From: Paulownia fortunei
Lineage: Eukaryota > Streptophyta > Magnoliopsida > Lamiales > Paulowniaceae
Direction: 5' to 3'
Assembly (NCBI GenBank): GCA_019321725.1
Contig: CM033115.1
Location: forward strand, 9,930,673 to 9,994,672
DNA: 64,000 nt
Notes under the pieces: generated by a model
What the model was told of the DNA's origin: nothing
The model's input: only the letters and a program-made list of their open reading frames with translations
The model's database searches: none
Shown here: in pieces, positions 10,001 through 22,000 of the stretch
How the letters are laid out: every line of letters begins with the position of its first letter
Position numbering within the stretch: position 1 is the stretch's first letter
Made by a program: the position numbers and the translations under genes

Positions 10001-13000
10001 ATGCTTGAATTCTTAACTGGTGCTTTCGGATTTGACAAAAAGGGTAAAAATAAGACAGGTACCTCTCACCCACCAAATTTCCCTCCAAAATTAAGGATTT
10101 AGCAGCCAAACGCGATGCACATGCCAATTTCATAAAAAAATTGATGGTGAGATCAACATTGCATGAGAAGAATTAAAATTGAATTTTTTGGATAGCTTAA
10201 TAGCAAACTTATTGATCCCTATGTTGTAGGACTAAAAAAGTAATTATCTCACTTAATTGAGATATATTTTGTTTTTGAATGAAGGACTAGAGATAGAGCC
10301 AAAAATATTTAATTTGGAGGGTGAAATAGATATTTTATTACACATAAAAGAACAACTTAAGAATTTAAGAGAAGCAAAATTTTAAATTTTATTTTTATTT
10401 TAGATATAAAGCTTGACATTATATAAAAAAAAATGGGAAAAGGCACAGTTGTCGGATCCGATCCCGTCCACTCACTCCATGTCTGAAAGGACAAGACTAT
10501 AACCATTGTCATTTATTGTTCCACAGTCAATTCATAAGTTCTGGAACCATTTCAAATAACTCTCTTATTTCTAATTTTTATAATTTGTCTTTGTGTATTT
10601 ATGTATCAATTAACACTATGATTGGGAGCATAAGTGAGAATATCTACTGTGGAGGTTAACTTTAAACTGTGCATGGTTCATGCTTAAAAAAACATGGCTC
10701 TGGATATGGCCTAAAGTTATAGTCAGCACGGTTCAAAGTCGTGTTATTGGTTATCATATTGATATTTGGTGTTTTATATATATAATGGTGAGAATATATC
10801 GAGATATTATTAGAGGATACAAAATAAATTCACTTTATAATGATTAAGAAATTCAAAAATATCAGTAAAATTATAAAAAAATATAAATAACACAAATCTT
10901 TACTCTTTATTACATAGTAAAAATTTTTATTGCATCAAATACTAATAAACTTACATATATCACAATTTTCAAGTTTTAATTTGTACCCAAAAAGAGTTGA
11001 CCAACAACTAATTTCCATTGATTTTACCTGTTTGCATGTAATAAACTTTTCCATAAAAGCGGGATTTTCAATTACAAGAGGCATACGAAGCCACAATTCT
11101 AAGGGGATAGCGACGACGGTCGCAGTATATCAAGGTTGAACTCACAGCTCAGTTTCACACGGCAAGAAGCTCTTTCCCGTATCTCTGAAGAAACTGAGAA
11201 TGTGGATGGTGGCATTGGTACAAACAATGGCCAAAGGAAATCGACAAATTCTTATGCCAGTGCTGGCTTTGGGATGGGATCGTGGGACCTTACTCATCCT
11301 ATGATGTTTTCAGTGGCACCTGGTAATCGAGCTAAGACCATCACTACTGGTGATGTTGTAAATGGTCTTGACACCATGGAATCTCAGGTACAATGTTCAA
11401 TACCAAATGGCATTTGATGGGAAATTTAAATCTGGGTATGTATGCAACTGACTTGACTATTTCTATTCGAAGTTTTAAAATTATACTTCATTTTCCAATA
11501 TGAATTATTTTTCTAAAAATATTCTTTTGCTTAAATAAAAAAGTGATACCATCAATTCTGGACTACTATTTTTCAGGCATTATTATGAAAATGCGTAAAA
11601 TTTTATTTAATTCAGGAGTTTCAATATGCCTTCATTTTTCTTCAACTTCTCAAATTAATCCTTTAACTTTTATCCATTTATTTTCAATGTAAACTCAATT
11701 TTTATTAAAGTTTTAAATTTTATGTTCATTTAAAACCATTTTGATCATCTTAATTTTGAAGCTTACTAAACAATTTCCTTTCCCATCTCTATGTGAGTGT
11801 ACAACAAAAGTTTTGACAAATCATTGTATCATATATGAAGTTTCGTTGTACTTAATAATTACTTGTAATGAACTAGCCCCCTTACCACTCCATCTTGTTA
11901 TCAGTTTCAGTTTAGCATGTCACAAACAGCACTAGAGATGACATCAATGGAAAAGCTACTAAATATCCCACATGATTCTGTTCCATGCAAGATTCGTGCA
12001 AAGCGTGGTTGTGCTACACATCCTCGTAGCGTTGCAGAAAGGGTAATATTCCTTTTCTTACAATCTCTTTAAGACTTGTTTTTTTTTTTTTTTTTAAAAT
12101 ATTTTGCCAGAAGTATTCACGAAAAATTAAGGACATTCATGATTTTTGGCTTAATCCAATTTTATTTACAGAATCTTTAATGGGACCTTTCTTCGTGTTT
12201 TATTTATTGCTTTCAATGGTCTGAACACAATCAAGAGATGGAAATAGTTTACTTCCACAAACCCTAATGCTTCGAATTATTTGATGTTTATCCTTCAAGA
12301 TTGATCACACTTGCTTATTTTAAAGACCTCATATACATATAAATTTCATATTATTTTCAGTAGTCTTTTCCTGGTTGGGTTAGTTTTTTCCGCAATAAAA
12401 TGTACATTTAAATGGGAGAAAGATGAGGGTGGTTGGTGGTAGTCTTTTCCTAAATAAACTGTTCTCTCTAAAATCCCACATTTAGGTTAGGTGAGCCCTG
12501 ATGACAATCCATTAATCTAATTTATTTTAGATCTCCCACTCACACATGAGAGTTGGACCATCATCTAGTGTGATCGTAACAATTTAAAGTAACAACACTA
12601 AAATATTTTTTTAGAAAATAGTTGAAAATCATATAAATATAAAATGAGGTTATATGAATCTTCAGATGTAAGGGCATGTGTGTTCCCATTTCTAAACCTC
12701 ATTTTTAAATTTTATATTAATTATAAAATTAAAATCATGTTTGTTTGACCAAATTCTATTAGAAATAATCCATTTTCACATCTTCAATTCTCACTGAAAA
12801 TATCTCTATACACTTTTTCCAAATTTTTAACCCTTGACAACCCTATTGATGCCGATCTTTCACTACCATCCCATCATTAGATCAAGTGAATGAGGCCAGT
12901 TATTCTCTCTCCCTACTTTAACTCTTTGATATGGGTTTCTCCATCCCACTCATTCCCACTCCAAAGAACTCCAAAAATCGTTCCCCTATACACCCAATCG

Positions 13001-16000
13001 AATTATCACCATGTTTTGGAATCGCGAAAAATCCTTCGGTGATAACAACGTATATTCCCAAGCATCAAAAAGGTTAAAGGTAAATAGCATAATGTTATCA
13101 TGAATAGGTGTTATAACCCCTGGTAAGAATAGATCTGGAGGGAGAACTCAGGATAGTGTTAGGACCTGCACACTACCCGTTGAATTCATAAAGAACAAAG
13201 CAACAAAAAAAAAGAGGGCGTAGATAGAGGAGAATGTACCATTAATGGAAGTGTTAAAGTGAAGAGCAAAGCAAATAAAGAAGAAGAGGAAGGGCCATTC
13301 TTATGTGCTCTGGGAACCTTAAGAAGGCGGTCACCTCTTCCATACCACGAAATGACCCAACACAAAAACGCATGTAATTTATGAAAATGCCCTAATTTTC
13401 TCCAAATTACATCATGATGTGGGATCCCCAGACATCTCTAAAAAAATTTAATAAAAGTTCTTGGTAATAAATTTTTTTATGGGTCCCACTAATAACTAAA
13501 AATAACATTTTAAATGTAGATAACATTTTAAATGCAGACAAAATTCAAAAAAAAAAAAAAATGTAATACAAATCACCTAATCAAACATAGTTTTATTCTT
13601 ATCACTGATTTTTATGTGAAAAATCATTAAAAGAAACTTAACCAAATATATATTTTCATTTTCAAACTTATATAAAATCTTAGTTTTGTTCATTCAATCA
13701 AATATAATCTCACTTCTCACACGAAATTCAATACAAACTTAAATTCTCAATAGAAATGATGGAAAAAAAAATTCTCATTGAAAATATAATCATACAATCC
13801 TTACGGACCTATTTGCTCATTACCTATATGGTCATATAAATACACATGGTATGATGATGTGTTATGATGCTTTTCTTCCTAGTTGCAAGCATATTTCATT
13901 TCTTCTAAAAGAAATACAACGAACAGGTCTTAATTTAAGTATCATAACATTTAGCTTGAGTTATCTTCTTGTCTGTCCTTCATTAATATAACAATCTTAA
14001 GAAAAATTAAATCTAGCTACTAAACAAGTTTAATAAAATATGAAAAATTAATTTTGGATAACAAAATTTCAAAGAGCAATATCATCTTAGTAATTTACCA
14101 CGATATGTTTATGAATTTGCTTTCTTACAAAATCTTACTGCCTCAACTATGCATGCAACTCAACTTCAGAAATAATTGCTCATGTGAAAGAGCTAATCAA
14201 CTTGTCTGACATACCTTTAAGTTATATAATATTTATATATGTAATATATTCAAATTTCATGAAACCACGAGCATAATGTTATAAAAGTTTTAATGTTCAA
14301 TTACAATCACTTGCTATGCAATTCAAGAGATTTAATATGACCCACAAATAAATCTCTAGGTATTGGTTTAGTAAGAGAGTCAGCCACCATCAATTGCATA
14401 AACATATATTTCAAAGTCACTTTCTTTTTTCAATGATATCTCTGACAAAATTGTACTTTGTATCTATCTGTTTGATTTTACCATGGTAATTAGAGTCTTT
14501 TGTACAGGCAATAGTTGATTGATTATTACAATAAATTGTCACAGCTCCCATGCAACTGCTTATACTCCTAAATGCTATAAGAATATTCTCAACCAAACAC
14601 TTTCTGGTGCTACAAAAGCACATGACACAAATTTACTTGCATAGTGGATAGTGATACACAAGTTTTTTTCTTTATACTCTAAAAGATAACATTACCATTT
14701 AGTAAGAAAGCATACCCAGAGGCGGACTTACACTCATACAAATCACCGCCCTAATCAACGTCATGTCTCAATGATTATTGACTAAAAAAAATTTAAGATC
14801 AAATCTATAGAGACATATTTCATAATTATCGTATATTAAGATCTAAGTAATTCATCTAAATTTAATTAAAATAAATAAATATGAACACATGCGTAATTTA
14901 TTTATATTAAACAAATAAAAAAGTTTATTACATAAGTATAATTCAACTGACTCATCGGACACTACTCTAATAGTCTTGATGCTTTGAGTTAAACTGAATT
15001 TTAGATGCTCCCACTTGCTAGAAGTGACCGAATTAATGCTCGAATTCACTGCTTAATAGAGAGAATGTTGTACCTCCACATTCTTTCTTGAGGTACACCC
15101 GAATGCTATGTATGGTAGGATTTTGATCGCAACCATGAATGAGATCATCAATCACATAAAGCTAACCATAATGGCACGAGTATTGAAATCTTTTTTTTTC
15201 CATGCTTGGTAAGCCTTTTGTTCCCTTCTTTATTGAGCAGTGTTGCCCACATTAGGGTCTTGCATGATTTGATTGATGCCTTTCAAGTTATCTTACTCGT
15301 TCAACTCATACCAGATTTTATGGTGTCAAGTATCATAGTTGTTGCTATTCAGTTTGTCACATTTGTTAAGATTAGCAATGATGGATTTTGATGCCATACA
15401 TGTTAATGCCCAATTAGTAAACATATAATTTCATACTTAAAATTAACATCTATATATCAACATAAGGCATAGATTTGAAAGTTCGTATTGCTCCCAATCG
15501 TCATCTATATTCCAAAGATTTTATTATCATAATTTTGTTTAAAGTAACAAAATTGATCATGTTTTATATGAGAATCATATAAATTCTTCTAATGTAAGAA
15601 CTCTAACTTAATCACATAACTTAATAAAAAACCACATATGTTGTACAAAATAATATGAAGTATATAATACGTTTAGAGATTTTACAACATGATTATACAT
15701 ATAGAGTCTATCTCCCTAAAAAATGTAAAATCTAATCCCTTCTTCATATATTTACAAATGAAATATCATAGGTCACCCATATTAAAAGCTTATCTGTTAG
15801 GGTGAATTTAATACAAAGACTAGAGTTTATCCTTAGTGATAATGATTTTCTCTTGTAGAGCTCAATCTCTTTCTTCCTCCATATGTTAACTGATATTAAT
15901 CTTAATGCTTAAACTTTATCTTCTTCTCTTGGCTAGCTATGCTACTTCAATACTTAAGTAGAGAATCTTTTAATATTTGTATTTATATTTTAATACCGCC

Positions 16001-19000
16001 AAAAGAGTGCCCAAATGAAGAAGCTCCAAGCCTTTATTTCCATTGTCTTGAAATATTATTGCAAAGTGTTAGTTATATTTTATAACACCTCATAATTTGC
16101 AACTTTACCGAATGCTCTAGATTCTTTTCTTTTCTAGCCTCCTCTTAGAAGATGCTAAGAGTGTTGGGAAAGCGTGGATGGGCCCCAATCAAGATAATAA
16201 CTAGACAAATAAATAATTATCCCAAAATAAATCAAAACCAAGCAAAATAAAGTGATAAAACAAGACACCAAATTTTATGTGGAAAACCCCAAAAGAATAA
16301 GGGGAAAAACCATGGGATAAATACTCCCAAAGAACTCACTAACAAATAGTGATTACAAATACCTCAAGATTTTGCCCTAAGCTTGAGTTAATTCAACAAT
16401 GGAGAAAAAATAAAAATACTCTCTTTTGGTTTATCTTACAACACTACTAAATACCACAAAAGGAAACCTATTAATTTCTCCAAAACCTACATAATGTGGA
16501 GAAGCTCGACTCAATATTTTATGACATACAATTAAAAATATTTAGAGAAAACTCTCTCACTCTATTTGGAAAAATACTCTCCATCTTTTTGGAGAAAACT
16601 CTCTATCCCTTAGAGAAAGCTCTCCCACTCGAAGGAGCCTTGCAGTCAAATTCTCTCTTTCTTGGCTTTCCTCTCTTCTCTCTCTTTTGCTCGTCCGAAG
16701 GGCCTATTTATAGGCAGTTCAACATTTATGGGATAGGGGCAGGCTACCACATGTTTCTTTTCGGCGCCGAAAGCATTTGACACATCAATTGTTGACCTTT
16801 TCCCACTCTGTTTTTTTCCTTTCCTTTCCTTTTCTTTCGCTTTCTTTGTTTGGTTTTTCTTGCTTTGTTTTCCTTGGTTGTGAGCCCCACTCTTGGTGGT
16901 GGACTCCCAACAATCTCTCCCTCCACCACAAGAGGGAAAGAAATATCTTCTCCTCGCATCATAGAATGAAATTTTGTCATTACACTGCATTGCAGACCTC
17001 AACAAATATCGCACAACATACACACCATGAAAAGATCTCGTGAACAAGTCGCACTGATTTGCTATAAAATCTGTGAAGCCATGATTAACCATTTATCGAG
17101 GAGCTACTCTCATCATGAGCAAATCAAGTACTGTTGCATAGTCTCCATAAACTCAAATTTCTGTTGCTCCTCCTAAATAAAAAAAAAAGATATTCCTTGG
17201 TCGACCAACCAAACTCTAGCGCACTATTTAGTGAAAGGAACAACTCCCCCATGCTCAACACCCCTAGTGAATGACATTTTATTGGTGTTGCAAGCATCCA
17301 GAATATCGCTATGAAAGTTTCTCGCTATGAAAATCTCCTTTGACTAGATACATCTCTAACAAAGGAGAATATGGAGTAAGATCAAGAACACTAACTCATG
17401 GTTGTGTAGTCTCCACACATATTCTTGTATCTCAATATCTTTCTATATACTACATCCTATAACCTTTATAACACTCACAACTTAAAAAAATTACATGAAA
17501 AGGCATCTTTACTAAGTTCCTTTCGCTACCCCTATGTGCAAACACTTTGCACCCAAAACTCTCAAATATTTTTTTTTCTTTTCTTTAAACGAAAAGGAAA
17601 CTCTATTCTACTTGTTAGAAATAACAATTATAGGAAATTAATTGTATATCTTTGGCAAAAGAAATGAGGGACTTCCTTGCCAAAATCTCTTATTCTTACT
17701 ATTGTGAGTTAATCTCCTATGCCACAAATTTGATAAAGACTCATCCTTAATTGTAGTAAGCACAACAGAGCAAACTTTTACACGAATCTTGCACAAGTTA
17801 TCATAAGTAGCTCATCTCGCAACTTCCATTAACCCCTTCGTAAGCTTCCATCTTTTATTATCGAAATAACTAACATAACCTCGATGATCTGATTCTACTC
17901 CAGAAATCAGATTTAGATGCAAATTTGGCACAAAGAGAACATCTTTCAACTTTAGTGTGCAACCAATATTCGTTTAGATACACACATCACCAACCCCAAC
18001 AATTCTTGCTTAATTACTATTCCCAAACCTAATAGTACCAAAATCTCCTATTTTGTAGATATTGGAAAACTCCTTGTTGGGCTGTTACATGAAAAGAGAC
18101 TATTGAATCAATGACCCAATCAGCATTCGAACTAGTCATATGCTTATAATGGCGCTCCTCATAAGAGAGCACAACATCACCATCAGAAAAAATAGTGGCA
18201 GTCGTGTCTTCCTCATCATCACTATCCACCTTTTTTTGGTTTGTCTTTTTCTGATCTCCCTTATTTTTCTCATCCTGTTTCCTCTTATAACAATTCTTTA
18301 TCATGTAGGTTTGTGACGATAATAATGTTTTCATGGATTATAGGATTTTGACTGTCCTCTTTCTCTAGCACGATCATTACTTTTTCGTCTTCCCGTGACT
18401 CAACGACGAGAGCCTAAGAGCTTTCTGCACCTTGTTCCTTTCGTCATGTTTTCTTATTAAACAAGTTATTTTTGATCATATCCATAGCCAAAATATCATC
18501 AGGAGCATAATTGCTAAGTGACATAACTAATGTCCTAAAACTATCTAGCAAGGGTCCCAATAGAAATAACGTTTGCATCTCTTTATCAAGCATTAAGCCC
18601 ACGACTGTTAGTTGATTTAAGATGCTCTGAAAAGTACTTAAGTGCTCGGTAATAGAACTTTCCTCGTTGTACTTCAAATTAACAAGTTGTCTGATCAAGT
18701 AAGTTTTATTTTGAGCCTGTTTTCTCTCGTTCATGGCTTCCAATTTCTTCCACAAGCTATGGGCATTAGTCTCTTGAGTAAAATGATGAAACATGCTCTG
18801 ATCAATAAAATGTTGAATCATTCCGATAGTCTTTCTATTTGGCCACTTCTATGTTTTCTCATCTTTATCATTGGGATTGACTCAACAATTCTCAATCAAA
18901 TCCTAAAGATCTTACAAAAGAGAATATTTTCCATTCTTAGCTTCCACAACGTGTAATTATTTATTGTCAACTTAATAATGGTTTTAGTGTCGTCTCTTGC

Positions 19001-22000
19001 ATCCATCAAGCTTTACTCGGGCTTTGATACCACTTATTGGGAAAGCGTAGATGGGCTCCAATCAAGATAAAGACTGGACAAATAAATACTTATCACAAAA
19101 CAAAATGAAGATCAAGAAAAATAAAGTGATGAACCAAGATACCAAATTTTACGTAGAAAACCCCAAAAGAATAAGGGAAAAAATCTCGGGGCAAATACCT
19201 ACAAAGAATTTACTAACAAATAGTGATTACAAGTACCTCAAGATTTTTTCCTAAGCTTAAATTATTACAACAATGGAGAAAATATAAAAATACTCTTTTT
19301 GGTGTTTATCACAACACTACTAAATACTACAAAAGGAAACCTACTCATTTCTCCAAAACCCATATAGTGTGGAAAAACTTGACTCTTCTATTTTATGACA
19401 CACAGTAAAAAATATTTAGAGAAAACTCTATCACTCTATTTGGAGAAATACTCTCCTTCTTTTTGGAGAAAATTCACCCCCACTTGGAGAAAACTCTCCC
19501 TCATGAAAGAGCCTCTCAGTCAAATTCTCTATTTCTTGCATTTCTTCTCTTCTATCTCTCCTGCTTGTTTGAAGGGCCTATTTATAGACAATAGTTTTTT
19601 TAGCATTTGTGAAAAAGGGGCAAGGCTACGACATTTTTCTTTTCGGCACCAAAAGCATTCGACGCCTCAATTTTTAATCTCCCCGCCCCCCCCACTCCCT
19701 CTTCTTTTTTCTTTCCTTTCCTTTATTCTTTTTCTTTCGCTTTCTTAGTTTGTTTTTCTTGCTTTGCTTCCTTGGTTGCGAGCCCCACTCTTGGTGGTGG
19801 ACTCCCAATAAAGAGAGTGTATGATTCTTGCTATATATATATATATATTTTTTGATAAATATTAGATTGGACAAAAAGCCTGATCCTAATATTCAATAAA
19901 TCATGAAAATTTAAAATACTTATAACCACTTGATTCTACAATTTTCATGTTGATAAACTAATTCTCATATGCAATTAAATGAGGATACTATTCAAAGGTA
20001 TTGTAAGTTTTCATTCAACTGGTTAATAATAAGATTTCAAAATTTAAAGAATTTTTTTTGGAGTTTTTCTCGATAAAAAAAATTACAGTAATTTTAAGTA
20101 ACTTTTATTATACAAAATTAAGAAAAAAAATCCAACACTGGAAAATATATTTTGAATTTACAAAAAAATAAAAAATTAAATTTAAATTTTTTTAATTTTC
20201 TAATCAAAAGCTAATGTCGGGACCGTTGCAAGCGCCTCATGTGCAGTCGTAGATGGAGGGCATTATTCTACTCCATGCAAGGTGAGGAGCATGTACACAC
20301 AAGCTGACTCGGCGCATGTATCACACACGCCACCATTAGGGCGTTTTTCGTTAATTCCTTTGGCTATCCTACGTTTTAGGCCTTCTGAATCCAATAATGC
20401 TATTCATTTTATCATCATACACATATAACTATGGGTTTGGGCTCAAGTACAATCAAGAGTGGCATGACTTGGAGTTACTGTTCTATCTTACCCAAAATTT
20501 CAGAAACCCTAATTCATGACAAGATTTTCAGATTGTGATATCTCCCTCTTTTCACGTTAAACTTTCATAAATAATTTATGATCGGAAGCATCTGACCATA
20601 TAAAATTTATTTCATAATTCGAACAAACAAATTCTAAAATGGAGATAAAGTTTATGCATGTTTCAAAAAAATTACATCATATCTCATAATGTACAAAATA
20701 TGAAACCATGTGGCTTTTATAAGATGTTTCAACATTGTATACTTCGTTAGAATATATTGACTCAAAATGATGCTACATTGAAATAAGTTAGGATATTAAC
20801 CATATCATACTCTGATATCAATAATGAAAAATTGAAATGAAATTTATGATTTTGAGCTGAATCCAATTTCTTCGTGCTTTAGTACTTACAATGGTTTGAA
20901 CACAATCACAAGACGGAGAGAGTTCATTTCCACAAATCAAAATACTTCAAATTTTGGTGTCTTTCAACTTTGATCACACTTAATTTCTTATTTTAAGCCC
21001 TTGCATGCATAAGAATTTCATATCATTTTCTATAGTCTTTTCATTTGTAGAGTTAATTTTTTTCTACAATAAAATGTACATGTAAATGGGAGAAAAATGA
21101 GGCAAGGTGGTGGTAGTTTTTGGTTTTTATCCTACAAAACTCCCTTCAAAATATTATTTAAAACTGTGGGTCAAATTAGCACTTATCAACCCAATTTTCC
21201 TAGAAGTATAATATTACAACTTGCATAATATTGGTCTTCAAACCTTATAACTGCTTAAATTTGTCGACTGTAACAGTCATCTGCCTTGATTAACTACTTA
21301 GAAGAGAAATGTAACGTTCTTCTGCCTTGATTAACTATTTAGACGAAAAAGGATAAATATCAAGTAGTATCTTGTTGGTCTCTCTTTTGCATATGCCTTG
21401 AGGGTATGGTAGTATTAGAGCCAACTCCCTAAGTACTATCTACTTTTTGGAGTTTCACTAAGGGTGGATAGATGGTGGGCAGTCCCTAATTTGCAAGAAA
21501 CAATGGGACAATAATTCCTTTTATCGGAAGGGAGTCGACACTAACATCCCAATTGCGTTTGAGAAGGGAGTTATTTATATGTGGGTTTTATGAAATCAAC
21601 AGAAACTTAGATTAACCATTTTTATTAAAGCAAGAAAAATTGTTGTCTAGAACCCGTTCCTCCAATCTTTTTTGCTAGCCCTCAACTGGGCTTGCTGTGT
21701 GACACTTTTCATAATATTTTTTCTTTTTTTTTCCTTCTCAATCTCTAAGTTTGTATTAGTATATGGCATTGATATCATTGAGAGTAAATTAGAATAAATG
21801 AAAATTAAACAATTATTTAAAACTTTACAATATATACTTAAATGAGTTTCACAACCAAACAATTAATCCTACATAATTAGAAAAATTAAAATTGAAATCT
21901 TCCAAGTACCAGAGTTAAGTTTTTTAAATTGCTTTATCAATTTACGTTTTGTGGTTATAAGTTCAATTTATGTATGCGATGTGTTATTTTGAATTCTGTG

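Larger units (their letters stand above)
4593..11103 (+). other. bHLH intron 1 (6.5 kb)
   Basis: No gene or bounded transposon is recognised. The intron is AT-rich with several microsatellites (listed separately) and a strongly ATAT-rich block at about 8640-9850. Its acceptor is either the AG at 11102-11103 (in frame) or the AG at 11058-11059 (out of frame). Confidence 0.75.
16157..19815 (-). mobile_element. Copia LTR retrotransposon with target duplication, internally deleted
   Basis: Two direct repeats, 16162-16912 (751 bp) and 19035-19810 (776 bp), bracket 2.1 kb. The left copy has ends TGTTGGG...CCCAACA; the right copy has TATTGGG...CCCAATA. The insertion is flanked by the 5-bp direct duplication AAGAG at 16157-16161 and 19811-19815. 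A primer site (19021-19032), a purine tract (16913-16930) and gag/protease fragments all place it on the minus strand, antisense to the bHLH gene. RT and RNase H are absent, so it could move only with help. The LTRs differ at many sites and by indels, so the insertion is not recent. Confidence 0.93.

Noticed and set aside
10930..11139. 69-codon plus-strand frame ending just inside exon 2
   Set aside because: Its first part is intron. Only its last 25 codons resemble the bHLH family, and these are treated under the exon 2 frame conflict, not as a gene.
16646..17092. 148-codon minus-strand frame over the end of the Copia element
   Set aside because: It runs from the internal region into the LTR and is Lys-rich because of the CTTT repeats of the LTR. 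It does not match any Copia domain.
21405..21425. Primer-site-like GGTAGTATTAGAGCCA on the plus strand
   Set aside because: It resembles an initiator-Met primer site with a 2-base insertion, but no LTR end (CA) directly precedes it and no plus-strand gag follows.
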